A stretch of 64,000 nt of DNA, from contig NZ_SZQF01000011.1 of NCBI RefSeq assembly GCF_005869935.1, forward strand, positions 1 to 64,000, written 5' to 3'. This DNA comes from Winogradskyella algicola (lineage in GTDB: Bacteria; Bacteroidota; Bacteroidia; Flavobacteriales; Flavobacteriaceae). Under the pieces are notes generated by a model, which searched no databases, was not told the DNA's origin, and saw nothing but the letters and a program-made list of their open reading frames with translations. Positions 28,025 through 37,741 of the stretch are shown here, one piece after another. The translations under genes and the position numbers were made by a program. Each line of letters starts with the position of its first letter. Positions within the stretch are counted from its first letter, which is position 1.

Positions 28025-30052
28025 ATGAAGTTACTAAATTTTACCATAATAAAACTTACAGTTTGTCTTATTCTAGGCATTTGTATTGCCCATTATTTTA
28101 AACCAATTTTTAGCATAGCCATTTACCTATCCTTAGGTTTAATGGCTATACTTTTTCTCTACTATTTAATACTAAAAGGCAAGCATAGCAAACAACCACT
28201 CTTTGGATTAATTTCTTATTTCTGCATGATAAGCCTAGGAATTAATGCTTATAATTTTGAGAACGAGAAGATCCAACAAACCCATTACAGCAACTTAGAT
28301 TTTAATGCCTCAATTGAATTAAGATTAAAAATCAAAGAGCGCCTAAAATCAGATCTCTATAACGATAAGTATATTGCTTCATTGATTTCTGCTAATAAGC
28401 GTGAAGCATCAGGACAACTACTTATTAATATTAAAAGAGATTCTTCATCAAGCCCACTATTTGTTGATGCTATTATTTACACTAAATCAGTTTTAAAAGA
28501 TATTCAGAAACCGCTGAATCCGCATCAATTTGATTATAGCAGATATTTGGAACTAAGACAAGTTTATAGTCAAATTTATCTTCAACACAATCAATTCTTA
28601 ATTCTTTTTGACCAACCTAATACTGTTTATGGTTATGCTGACTTATTTAGGACTTCCATCAACAAAAAATTGATTGATGCTGGTTTTAAGGATGAAGTTT
28701 TAAGTATTATTAACGCATTACTTTTAGGTCAAAGACAGACAATTGATAAAAGCATCTATAATAATTATGTGAATTCTGGCACTATTCATATTCTAGCGGT
28801 TTCTGGTCTGCATGTTGGAATTTTATTACTGATTCTCAATTTTGTTTTTAGACCTCTACTACTCTTTAAATACGGATACGTTCTTAGACCAATAATTATT
28901 ATTACTATACTTTGGTTATTTGCCGTTATTGCGGGTTTGTCACCATCTGTAACAAGAGCAGTTGCAATGTTTAGTATTATAAGCATTGCCATGCATCTTA
29001 AACGACCTACAAATATTTACAACACACTAGCCATTTCAGCCTTTTTTATTCTACTTGTAAAGCCTACATTTTTGTTTGAAGTTGGTTTTCAGATGAGCTA
29101 TTTAGCGGTTTTAGGCATTGTGAGTATTCAACCTATTTTATATAGACTCTGGCAGCCCAAATATTGGATTTTAGATAAACCTTGGCAAATATTTACAGTA
29201 ACATTAGCAGCACAAGCTGGTGTTCTACCGATTAGTCTATTCTATTTTCATCAGTTTCCTGGCTTGTTTTTTATATCTAATCTTGTGGTGATTCCGTTTT
29301 TAGGATTAATTCTTGGTTTTGGTCTTTTTGTAATTGCTATGGCTTTAGTTGGTTTTCTTCCTAAACCTATAGTTGAAATTTATAGTTTAATTATAGAATC
29401 GTTAAACGGATTTATAGCTTGGGTAGCTCAGTTTGAAGACTTTTTATTTAAAGACATTCCCTTTACTTTAACTCAGGTGTTGTGTGCTTATAGCATAATA
29501 ATAAGCGGTATTCAGATTTATAAATTAAGAACTTTTAAATGGTTGGCTATTTGCCTTGTTAGCATTATTGCTTTGCAAGGCACTTATCTTTTTAATAAGT
29601 TTCAAAATAAAGATGAAGCTATTATCGTTTTTAACAAAAGTCGCTTTTCTGTTGTAGGATTTAAACAGAGAGACAGACTTGTGGTTCATCATAATCTAGA
29701 TACTTCAAAACTTAAAAATGATAACATTATCAAGAATTATAAAGTTGGGGAATTAATTGACAGTGTAGCTCAATCTAATCTGCAAGGTATTTATCAATTC
29801 AGAAACAAGCGATTATTAATTATAGATAGTTTAGGAGTATACAGAAATCTGTCTTTTCAACCAGACCTCATCTTACTTCGTGATTCACCAAAAGTTAATT
29901 TAGAAAGAGTTATTGATAGTATTAAACCTGAGCAAATTATTGCAGATGCAAGTAATTACAAGTCTTACATAAAACGTTGGAAAACTACATGTAGAAACAA
30001 AAAAATCCCTTTCCATTATACTAATGAAAAGGGAGCATTTATCTTGAAATAA
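28025..30052 (+). CDS. comEC: ComEC/Rec2-family competence protein
   Basis: Predicted inner-membrane DNA channel for natural transformation. Two or three membrane segments come first, then a DUF4131/OB-like region (about 90-200) and the Competence domain (about 225-500) with ILAVSGLHVGILL and SPSVTRA. The 675 residues end in a soluble stretch of about 150 residues that lacks the metallo-beta-lactamase motif HxHxDH found in longer ComEC proteins. A DNA-uptake role is the family inference. The ATG lies 45 bp after the peroxidase gene; the 3' end converges with the thioredoxin gene. Confidence 0.9.
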   Translation: MKLLNFTIIKLTVCLILGICIAHYFKPIFSIAIYLSLGLMAILFLYYLILKGKHSKQPLFGLISYFCMISLGINAYNFENEKIQQTHYSNLDFNASIELRLKIKERLKSDLYNDKYIASLISANKREASGQLLINIKRDSSSSPLFVDAIIYTKSVLKDIQKPLNPHQFDYSRYLELRQVYSQIYLQHNQFLILFDQPNTVYGYADLFRTSINKKLIDAGFKDEVLSIINALLLGQRQTIDKSIYNNYVNSGTIHILAVSGLHVGILLLILNFVFRPLLLFKYGYVLRPIIIITILWLFAVIAGLSPSVTRAVAMFSIISIAMHLKRPTNIYNTLAISAFFILLVKPTFLFEVGFQMSYLAVLGIVSIQPILYRLWQPKYWILDKPWQIFTVTLAAQAGVLPISLFYFHQFPGLFFISNLVVIPFLGLILGFGLFVIAMALVGFLPKPIVEIYSLIIESLNGFIAWVAQFEDFLFKDIPFTLTQVLCAYSIIISGIQIYKLRTFKWLAICLVSIIALQGTYLFNKFQNKDEAIIVFNKSRFSVVGFKQRDRLVVHHNLDTSKLKNDNIIKNYKVGELIDSVAQSNLQGIYQFRNKRLLIIDSLGVYRNLSFQPDLILLRDSPKVNLERVIDSIKPEQIIADASNYKSYIKRWKTTCRNKKIPFHYTNEKGAFILK

Positions 30053-30057
30053 AACCA

Positions 30058-30627
30058 CTACTCCTTAAAAGAAGGTTCGAAGTTTTTATAATACTCATTA
30101 AACTTCTCTTGGGTATCCATTTCTTTGTACTTATCTGTCTTAAATAGTTTTAAGTACAATTCTATTTGGCGTGGTTTTAAATATCCAGAAATTGGGGCAA
30201 TATACTCACCCTTTTCGTCAAAAAACACCATTGTTGGGTATGCTCTTACACCAAGTGTACGCGTTAGCTCGTGGGCACTATTACGTCTATTTGCCTTTGC
30301 AGGATCGTAATTAGGATTGGAGTATGTTTTGTCTTTATAGGTTACGGTGTCATTACCTTCACCATTAAATTTTACGGCATAATAATGCTTATTTATATAA
30401 TCTACAACATCCGCATTATGAAATGTGTGTTTATCAAGCATTTTGCAAGGGCCACACCAATTGGTGTACACATCCATAATAATTTTTTTAGGTGCTTTTT
30501 CCTGAAGCTTAATAGCTTCCTCTAAAGTCATCCAATTAATCTCTTTTTCTAAGGGTTCACTTGCGTTTTGAAACGAAACCAATGTTCCAAAAGCTATAAA
30601 GGCTATAAGTAATTTTATTTTTTTCAT
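30058..30627 (-). CDS. Thioredoxin-fold secreted protein
   Basis: A 189-residue protein with a signal peptide (about 1-20) and a thioredoxin-like domain whose active site WCGPC has Cys58 and Cys61. The RAYPTMVFFDEKG segment holds the usual cis-proline. It is probably a periplasmic thiol reductant of the DUF255/thioredoxin_7 type. It is the last gene of the minus-strand block after two transporters, but a terminator at 30687-30712 separates it from them. The start is ATG. Confidence 0.88.
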   Translation of the reverse strand: MKKIKLLIAFIAFGTLVSFQNASEPLEKEINWMTLEEAIKLQEKAPKKIIMDVYTNWCGPCKMLDKHTFHNADVVDYINKHYYAVKFNGEGNDTVTYKDKTYSNPNYDPAKANRRNSAHELTRTLGVRAYPTMVFFDEKGEYIAPISGYLKPRQIELYLKLFKTDKYKEMDTQEKFNEYYKNFEPSFKE

Positions 30628-30686
30628 TTTTATGCTGAATTTATTTCAGTAACTAATTTGTTGCAAATCTTGTACCGAACTTACAA

Positions 30687-30712
30687 AAAATGCTCCTAAT
30701 GTGGAGCATTTT
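30687..30712 (-). terminator. Intrinsic terminator after the POT transporter
   Basis: AAAATGCTCC (30687-30696) and GGAGCATTTT (30703-30712) pair perfectly over 10 bp with a 6-base loop. On the minus strand the stem runs into TTTTTTG. It lies 22 bp past the transporter stop. Confidence 0.75.
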
Positions 30713-30734
30713 CTATTATTTTTAACGGTAAGTA

Positions 30735-32510
30735 CTAACGTACTCCGTGCATTAAACGCTTTAATAATGGATGTAATGCAAATGAGACCAGTCCTAATGC
30801 AATTGGCACAACTGTAAATATTAAGAAGAAATATGACAGACCATCTTCTTTTGTAATTTTCTCAATATCACCACCTACATAATGCGCCATTTTATTACCT
30901 ATCGCTATTGCTAAGTAATATACACCAAACATAAATGCCACCATTCTAGCTGGCACTAATTTACTTAGGTATGATAATCCCATTGGTGACAAACATAATT
31001 CACCAAGTGTGTGAAATAAATAAGCCAGCACTAGCCAAATCATACTCAACTTTGCTGTTTCTGCACCTAAAGGTACATTTCTGGTAGCAAAGGCTAACAA
31101 CCCAAAGCCAATAGCCATGATTATGAGGCCCAAACCGTATTTTACAGATGCTGGCGGGTTGTATTTACTATCCCACCATTTTGTAAATAATGGAGCAAAA
31201 ACAATAATAAATAATGAATTAAGAATTGCGAACCATGTTATTTCAACTTCTTTAGCTTCTGCACTAAAATTGATATAAAGCTTATAGATTACCAAAGCCC
31301 AGATAATAACAAAACTTATTGCTAAAACAATATTTGAAAAACCTATTCTACTAAATGTTTGTCTAAATAAGCTTATTAAAACATAGGTTATAATTCCGAT
31401 AGGCACAATAGTCACAATTGCATCTATTATTTTGAATATTGAAGCTGCGTTTCCTTCTAAAACTCTATCAGTAAAATCTCTAGTGTAAATCGGCAATGAA
31501 CCCGCTGCTTGCTCAAAGGCTGCCCAAAAGAAGATTGTAAAAATACAGAAGATCGTAAAAGCAATCATTCGGTCTCTAACAACTCTTTCGTAACGAGGAA
31601 TTCTTACAACTAGAATTATAACAAATACAATTGCAGCTAATAATGCAAAAAACAGTGAGTCAGTCATACCTGCAACTGTAAAATTAAGTGTATTGATGCC
31701 ACCTATTTTACTCAATGGATCGTTAACTATAAAAATGAGTACAGAAATGATAAAAACACCTATTAAAACATAATCAACAGTCACAAAATGATTCAGCTTA
31801 CCACTTATCTTTTCTTTAGAAGCTTCTAAACCTTCAGACAATGTATCTATTATACCCTTCTTCTCATTTTTAGGTCTGGCGCCTACATCTCCAAATAATG
31901 GCTGAGCATAATAAAACTGAACCATACCTAAAAACATAAAAATACCAGCTAATCCAAAGCCATAACTCCAACCTACGTTTTCGCCAAGCCAACCGCAAAG
32001 CATAATTCCTAGAAAAGCACCAGCGTTTACTCCCATATAAAAGATATTATACGCGCCATCTTTCTTTTCATCATGACCTTCATACATTTTAGATATTATT
32101 GATGTCATATTAGGTTTAAAAAAACCGTTTCCTAATATTAAAAGGGCAATTCCTATGTAAAGAAAAGTAGGTGTTTCTACTGCCATAGATGCGTGTCCAA
32201 GTGTCATAAGCAGTGCACCTATAACAACAGCTAATCTATAGCCAATTTTATTGTCTGCTAACCAACCACCAAGAATTGGTGTTAAATAAACAAACATAGC
32301 GTACGTTCCTAATAGCGATAAGGCTGCTGGCTTATCCCAACCCCAACCAGGATTATCACCAACAAGAGCACCTGTTAAAAATATGACAAGAATAGCGCGC
32401 ATTCCGTAATACGAAAAACGCTCCCACATTTCGGTAAAGAATAGAACAAATAAACCTGCCGGATGTCCCATTACTTTAGTTTCGAAGAAATTTTCGGATG
32501 AATTATTCAT
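30735..32510 (-). CDS. POT-family peptide MFS transporter (paralogue 1)
   Basis: Proton-coupled oligopeptide transporter with about 12-14 membrane segments (591 residues). The N-terminal FFTEMWERFSYYGMRAIL carries the family motif ExxERFxYY, and FYMGVNAGAF is in the fifth-segment region. It is longer than its neighbour because of a central insertion (about 215-300) that includes extra hydrophobic segments. It imports di- and tripeptides, the likely products of the DPP-IV-type peptidase upstream. It lies 70 bp after paralogue 2. Confidence 0.92.
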   Translation of the reverse strand: MNNSSENFFETKVMGHPAGLFVLFFTEMWERFSYYGMRAILVIFLTGALVGDNPGWGWDKPAALSLLGTYAMFVYLTPILGGWLADNKIGYRLAVVIGALLMTLGHASMAVETPTFLYIGIALLILGNGFFKPNMTSIISKMYEGHDEKKDGAYNIFYMGVNAGAFLGIMLCGWLGENVGWSYGFGLAGIFMFLGMVQFYYAQPLFGDVGARPKNEKKGIIDTLSEGLEASKEKISGKLNHFVTVDYVLIGVFIISVLIFIVNDPLSKIGGINTLNFTVAGMTDSLFFALLAAIVFVIILVVRIPRYERVVRDRMIAFTIFCIFTIFFWAAFEQAAGSLPIYTRDFTDRVLEGNAASIFKIIDAIVTIVPIGIITYVLISLFRQTFSRIGFSNIVLAISFVIIWALVIYKLYINFSAEAKEVEITWFAILNSLFIIVFAPLFTKWWDSKYNPPASVKYGLGLIIMAIGFGLLAFATRNVPLGAETAKLSMIWLVLAYLFHTLGELCLSPMGLSYLSKLVPARMVAFMFGVYYLAIAIGNKMAHYVGGDIEKITKEDGLSYFFLIFTVVPIALGLVSFALHPLLKRLMHGVR

Positions 32511-32580
32511 AAATCTTAAAGTATTTAGTTAGTAGAGAAAACCCTTGTAAAAGAAAATCTATAAGGGAATTGATTTATTG

Positions 32581-33978
32581 TTAGTTATTAATGTCTGGAT
32601 CTGCTATTTCGTACTTTTCTGCTTCAAGCATTTCATGCTCGTTGTCTTCCGCACCGTGTGTTAATTTTTCTAATTTCTTTCTGAAAACCATGACCAGTAG
32701 CCCAAATGCAACACAAAAAACTGCAATACCTGTAAAGATGGTAAACTCACCTAACTTTTCTGACGCCTCACCTAATAATCCTGCTAATTTATTTCCAAAG
32801 CCAGTCATAGCAAAGTATACACCCATCATTAAAGAAGCATACTTCAATGGCGCTAACTTCGTTATATAAGATAATGCTACTGGCGAAATACAAAGTTCAC
32901 CTACAGTATGAAACAAGTAGGCTAAAACTAACCAATACATTGCAGAAGACCCTGTACTTTCAAACTGAGCTGATGCAGCAGACATAAAGAAAAACCCTGT
33001 TCCCATGATTATGAGACCAATAATCATCTTAAATAATGATGTTGCTGTTTTTCCCTTTAATTTTCGGCTAGCCCAATAGCCTGCAACTGAAGTCCCCAAG
33101 AATATTATAAACATGGCATTTAAGGATTGAAACCACGATGCAGGAACTTCCCATCCCATTAACATCCTATTGGTATTGTCCATAGCATATATATTCATTA
33201 AACCACCTGCTTGCTCAAAAGCGCCCCAAAAAACGATAACTAATAAAAACGAAATGAATAGAACAACAACTCTATCTTTTTCAACTTTAGTTAACGGTCT
33301 TTTCATAGCGGCTTTTTCTTCTTCATCTTCAGAATCTCCAGAAAAATTCCCGACAGTCTTTAAGTATTTTTGACCTATTAGATATTGCAATAATCCTAGA
33401 GCCATTCCAATACCAGCAAGACCAAATCCGTAATGCCAACCATGTACTTCCCCAACATAACCGACAATTAAACTTGAAAGGAAGGCTCCAATATTTATAC
33501 CAATGTAAAAAATCGTAAACCCTTTATCACGTCTAATATCCCCTTGTTTATACAATCCACCAACCATTGTAGAAATGTTTGGTTTTAACATTCCAACACC
33601 GGCAATAATTAGACCTAAACCTGTGTAAAACGCCCACATTTGTTCTATTGCAAGGATACTATGACCAGCTACCAATAAGATACCTCCATATAAAACAGAT
33701 TTCTTTTGACCCAAAAACTTATCTGCTATCCATCCACCTGGTATAGAAGCTACGTACACCAACATAGTGTACCAACCATAAAGCGCTAGTGCCTCCCCAT
33801 TGGTCCAACCCAAACCTGCATTATCACTAGTAGTCTGAGCTACTAAATATAATACTAGTATGGCACGCATACCATAGTAAGAAAAACGCTCCCACATTTC
33901 GGTAAAAAACAAAATGAATAAACCTACTGGATGCCCAAATAGTTCTTTTTGATGCGGTTGTTTAATTGCTGTTGACAT
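32581..33978 (-). CDS. POT-family peptide MFS transporter (paralogue 2)
   Basis: Second proton/peptide symporter, 465 residues, with the same ExxERFxYY motif at the N-terminus (FFTEMWERFSYYGMRAIL) and FYIGINIGAF. It lacks most of the long central insertion of paralogue 1. The C-terminal LFHTVGELCISPVALSYITK segment matches LFHTLGELCLSPMGLSYLSK in paralogue 1, so the two are tandem duplicates with diverged lengths. The ATG follows the peptidase gene by 28 bp, suggesting co-transcription. Confidence 0.92.
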   Translation of the reverse strand: MSTAIKQPHQKELFGHPVGLFILFFTEMWERFSYYGMRAILVLYLVAQTTSDNAGLGWTNGEALALYGWYTMLVYVASIPGGWIADKFLGQKKSVLYGGILLVAGHSILAIEQMWAFYTGLGLIIAGVGMLKPNISTMVGGLYKQGDIRRDKGFTIFYIGINIGAFLSSLIVGYVGEVHGWHYGFGLAGIGMALGLLQYLIGQKYLKTVGNFSGDSEDEEEKAAMKRPLTKVEKDRVVVLFISFLLVIVFWGAFEQAGGLMNIYAMDNTNRMLMGWEVPASWFQSLNAMFIIFLGTSVAGYWASRKLKGKTATSLFKMIIGLIIMGTGFFFMSAASAQFESTGSSAMYWLVLAYLFHTVGELCISPVALSYITKLAPLKYASLMMGVYFAMTGFGNKLAGLLGEASEKLGEFTIFTGIAVFCVAFGLLVMVFRKKLEKLTHGAEDNEHEMLEAEKYEIADPDINN

Positions 33979-34006
33979 ATAATTTAATTTAGTTAGTTAT
34001 TATTAG

Positions 34007-36238
34007 CTAGCCTTTAATCTTAGATGACTCTTTTTCTTCTTTAAGAGTATTTTCTCTTTTATCACCTAAAGTTTTATGGATAAAATTTGTCATCTTTTTA
34101 TAAAGGTGTAATCTTGTGTTACCACCATATATTCCATGATTTTTATCTGGATAAATCATCCATTCAAATTGCTTATCTGCTTGTATTAAAGCTTCAACCA
34201 TACGCATGGTATTCTGCACATGTACATTATCATCTCCTGTACCATGTACTAATAAGAAATCACCTTTTAATTTATCGACGTGGTTTATTGGAGAATTGTC
34301 GTCATAACCACTAGGATTTTCATCTGGTGTGGTCATATAACGTTCTGTGTAAATAGTATCATAAAACCTCCAACTTGTAACAGGTGCTACTGCAATGGCC
34401 ATTTTAAACACGTCATTGCCTTTAAATAAAGCATTACTACTCATAAAACCTCCATAGCTCCAACCCCAAATTCCGATGCGAGAAGCATCTATATAAGGCA
34501 GTGACCCTAACTTTTTAGCCGCTTCTATTTGGTCTTCAACTTCATATTTCCCTAATTCTTTCTGCGTTACTTTCTTAAAGTCTGCTCCTTTAAAACCTGT
34601 TCCTCTACCATCAACACAGACTACAATATAGCCTTGTTGTGCCAGCATTTGATACCAATAATCATTAGCACCATTCCAACGGTTGGCAACCTGCTGAGAA
34701 CCTGGACCCGAATATTGATACATAAATAATGGATACTGCTTATTTTCGTCAAAATCAGCAGGTTTTATCATCCACATATTTAAATCGTTGCCATTAACAT
34801 TTATAGTACTAAACTCTTTTTTAGACGTTACATAGTCTCCTACTTTTTGAGCTAAGCGATCGTTATCCTTAATTCCTTTTACAAGATTTCCATTCTTAGA
34901 ATCATGCAAGGTATATTCGTAAGGTGTGGTTGCACTAGAATGCGTATTGATAAAATAAGTAAAATCAGCACTGAAAGACGCACTATTAGTGCCTTCGGTT
35001 TTTGTTAATTGTGTTTTATTCTTACCATTTAGCTTAATGGAATACACATCTCTGTTTATGGAACCGTTTTCAGTAGATTGATAATAAATAGTATTGGCCT
35101 TTTCATTAAAGCCATAATAATCTGTAACTTCCCAATTGCCATCTGTTACCTGATTGATTAACTTTCCTGATTTGTCATAGTGATAAATATGATTAAAACC
35201 ATCTTTTTCACTCGTCCAGATAAAGCTATTATCTTTCAGGAATGTTAGATTGAAGGTTACATCGATATACGCATCATCCTTTTCTTGCAAAACTAATTCA
35301 TAATCTATAGCATAGGTATCTATAAACCAGAGGTCTAATTCATTTTGATGACGGTTCATGTATTGGGCACTTAGCACATTAGGATCGTTTGTCCACTTTA
35401 TTCTTGGAATATAAAAGTCCTCATAAGTCTTATCAACCTCAAGTTCTTGTAGTTTATTTGCCTGTAAATCGTATAAATGAAGTGATACTTTAGAGTTTTT
35501 CTCACCAGCTTTAGGATACTTAAAAACCTGCTGTGTTTGATAAAGACCAGAACCATAAACATCCATAGAAAACTCTGGCACTTCAGATTCATCAAAACGT
35601 ATAAAAGCGATTAAGTTGCTATCTGCATTCCAATCAAACGCCCTCACAAAACTAAATTCTTCCTCATAAACCCAATCTGTAATACCATTGATAATTTTAT
35701 TCTTCTCACCATCATCAGTGATTTGTGTTACTTTACCTGAATTTAAATCTTTTATATAGAGATTATTTTCAAACCCATAAGCAATTTTAGTTCCATCTGG
35801 CGATAAAGTTGGTTCTTGCACCATTTGATCAGACACCTTAGTCAACTGCTTCGTATTGATATCGTATACATAATATTCACCTAAAGCAGATCTTCTGTAG
35901 ACAGGAATTTCGTTGGTTGTTAAAACCACTTTAGACTCATCTTTGCTAAACGTATAATCAAAAAAACCTCGTATCTCTGGTATATCTTCAGAAGACACCA
36001 AGGTTTTTACCTTTTCTAAGGTTTTGTAATCGTAAATATCTATGGTAGCTGTACCGTTTTGTCTGTTGTAGTTTAATACGGAATACTGCGTACCGTTATT
36101 CATAGAATGTAAGGCTTGCATGCCTTCTGTTCTAAAGGCTCCACTCCAAATATCTTCGAGGGTAATTTGTTTATCCTGACTGTAAATCAAGGAGGTAGTT
36201 AGAAATCCAACAATGGCTACGAAGTATCTCAATTTCAT
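34007..36238 (-). CDS. Dipeptidyl-peptidase IV-like S9 serine peptidase
   Basis: A 743-residue secreted peptidase that removes N-terminal dipeptides, usually after proline or alanine. A signal peptide (about 1-20) precedes a beta-propeller domain (about 40-480) with the VYEEEF double-Glu segment at 190-195 that binds the substrate N-terminus. The C-terminal hydrolase domain has Ser594 (GWSYGG), an Asp at 669-670 (HGTGDDNVH) and His701 (KNHGIYG). It heads the peptide-use block, so it probably feeds the two POT transporters. The start is ATG. Confidence 0.94.
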   Translation of the reverse strand: MKLRYFVAIVGFLTTSLIYSQDKQITLEDIWSGAFRTEGMQALHSMNNGTQYSVLNYNRQNGTATIDIYDYKTLEKVKTLVSSEDIPEIRGFFDYTFSKDESKVVLTTNEIPVYRRSALGEYYVYDINTKQLTKVSDQMVQEPTLSPDGTKIAYGFENNLYIKDLNSGKVTQITDDGEKNKIINGITDWVYEEEFSFVRAFDWNADSNLIAFIRFDESEVPEFSMDVYGSGLYQTQQVFKYPKAGEKNSKVSLHLYDLQANKLQELEVDKTYEDFYIPRIKWTNDPNVLSAQYMNRHQNELDLWFIDTYAIDYELVLQEKDDAYIDVTFNLTFLKDNSFIWTSEKDGFNHIYHYDKSGKLINQVTDGNWEVTDYYGFNEKANTIYYQSTENGSINRDVYSIKLNGKNKTQLTKTEGTNSASFSADFTYFINTHSSATTPYEYTLHDSKNGNLVKGIKDNDRLAQKVGDYVTSKKEFSTINVNGNDLNMWMIKPADFDENKQYPLFMYQYSGPGSQQVANRWNGANDYWYQMLAQQGYIVVCVDGRGTGFKGADFKKVTQKELGKYEVEDQIEAAKKLGSLPYIDASRIGIWGWSYGGFMSSNALFKGNDVFKMAIAVAPVTSWRFYDTIYTERYMTTPDENPSGYDDNSPINHVDKLKGDFLLVHGTGDDNVHVQNTMRMVEALIQADKQFEWMIYPDKNHGIYGGNTRLHLYKKMTNFIHKTLGDKRENTLKEEKESSKIKG

Positions 36239-36358
36239 ATTAATCTTTTTTCAATAAAGCAATGCCAAGTTTACTAAAAAATATGCAAAAATCAGGCATT
36301 ATTAACAGTAAATCGGCAATAATAGTGGAATAGGGACACATTTTATGCCAATCCTAAG

Positions 36359-36366
36359 TATCTTTG
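36359..36366 (+). promoter_or_regulatory. Probable -7 box for HMG-CoA reductase
   Basis: TATCTTTG matches TAnnTTTG, 22 bp before the ATG at 36388, in the gap divergent from the peptidase gene. Confidence 0.5.
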
Positions 36367-36387
36367 CAATTCAAAATCAATTTAACT

Positions 36388-37692
36388 ATGCCAACCGCTA
36401 TTTCTGGCTTCTCTAAACTATCTAAATCTAAAAAGATCGAATGGCTTTTAGACACTTATTTCTCAAACAAGGAAAGTGCTCGAAACCTAGTGCAACAGTA
36501 TTGGAATTCCGATGCAAAACTTCAAAAGCTTCATGATGAGTTTATAGAAAACACCATTACTAATTATTATTTACCTCTTGGTGTAGCACCTAACTTTTCG
36601 ATTAACAACAAGCTTTACACTATACCAATGGCAATAGAAGAGAGTTCTGTGGTTGCAGCAGCTAGTAAGGCGGCAAAATTTTGGCTAGATAGAGGTGGCT
36701 TTAAGGCTGAAGTGATTTCGACAGAAAAAATTGGTCAAGTTCATTTTACATATACTGGTAATTTCGAAGCGTTACAATCTTTCTTCGAAATTGTAAAACC
36801 AAAACTTATTGAAGACACCAGAGCCATCACTAAAAACATGGAACGTCGTGGTGGTGGTATTTTAGATATTGAACTTAAAAATAAAACCCAAGACTTAGAG
36901 CACTACTACCAATTGCATGCTACGTTTGAAACACTAGATGCAATGGGTGCCAACTTTATAAATTCTTGTTTAGAACAATTTGCTAAAACCTTTAAGGCCG
37001 AAGCGCAAGCACAATTAGAAAACGACGTAAATATCGTAATGAGTATTCTCTCTAACTATGTACCTAATTGTCTGGTTAGAGCTGAAGTGTCTTGCCCTAT
37101 CACTGATTTAAAAAGTAAAGACATAACAAACCCATCACTGTTTGGAGAGAAGTTTAAACAAGCGGTTAACATCGCTGAAATTGAACCTTACAGAGCTGTA
37201 ACACACAACAAAGGTATAATGAACGGTATCGACGCTGTGGTTTTAGCAACAGGTAACGACTTTAGAGCAGTTGAAGCTGGTGTGCATGCATACGCTTCAA
37301 AAGATGGAAAATATAAAAGCTTAACGCACTGTTCTATTGAAGACGATACTTTTAAATTTTGGATTGAAATTCCACTTGCTTTAGGTACAGTAGGTGGCTT
37401 AACAAGTTTACATCCATTAGTAAAGTTTGCTTTAGAAATGCTTGAAAAGCCATCAGCAAAAGATTTAATGCAAATTGTTGCTGTAGCAGGTTTAGCTCAG
37501 AATTTTGCTGCTGTAAAATCCTTAACTACTACTGGTATTCAAGAAGGTCATATGAAGATGCATTTAATGAATATATTAAATCAGTTTGAAGCTACCTCAG
37601 AAGAAAAAGAAAAAATAGTAGAGCATTTTAAAACTAATGTGGTAACACATAGTGCAGTTGTTGAAGCCATTGAAAATATAAGGGAAATTTAA
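36388..37692 (+). CDS. Hydroxymethylglutaryl-CoA reductase (class II type)
   Basis: Reductase interconverting HMG-CoA and mevalonate. At 434 residues, with EESSVVAAASKAAKF near 84-98 and DAMGANFINSC near 185-195, it belongs to the class usually annotated as degradative. In flavobacteria this class probably works biosynthetically in the mevalonate route to isoprenoids; that is inferred from its presence beside a GHMP kinase. The ATG at 36388 is preferred over a TTG eight codons upstream, which overlaps the -7 box and precedes the conserved PTAISGFSKL start. Confidence 0.92.
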   Translation: MPTAISGFSKLSKSKKIEWLLDTYFSNKESARNLVQQYWNSDAKLQKLHDEFIENTITNYYLPLGVAPNFSINNKLYTIPMAIEESSVVAAASKAAKFWLDRGGFKAEVISTEKIGQVHFTYTGNFEALQSFFEIVKPKLIEDTRAITKNMERRGGGILDIELKNKTQDLEHYYQLHATFETLDAMGANFINSCLEQFAKTFKAEAQAQLENDVNIVMSILSNYVPNCLVRAEVSCPITDLKSKDITNPSLFGEKFKQAVNIAEIEPYRAVTHNKGIMNGIDAVVLATGNDFRAVEAGVHAYASKDGKYKSLTHCSIEDDTFKFWIEIPLALGTVGGLTSLHPLVKFALEMLEKPSAKDLMQIVAVAGLAQNFAAVKSLTTTGIQEGHMKMHLMNILNQFEATSEEKEKIVEHFKTNVVTHSAVVEAIENIREI

Positions 37693-37701
37693 TTTAAACT
37701 G

Positions 37702-37725
37702 GTGACTGAGCGTAGTCGAAGTCAC
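37702..37725. repeat. Palindromic element, CTTCGA/CTCAG family, copy 3
   Basis: GTGACT (37702-37707) and AGTCAC (37720-37725) pair around GAGCGTAGTCGA. The reverse strand shows the family core CTTCGA...CTCAG. It lies 17 bp before the start of the GIY-YIG coding region. Confidence 0.75.
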
Positions 37726-37741
37726 ATTATTAATCATATAA

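Noticed and set aside
36364-36387. TTG start for HMG-CoA reductase
   Set aside because: It overlaps the probable -7 box, and an ATG eight codons later begins the conserved region.
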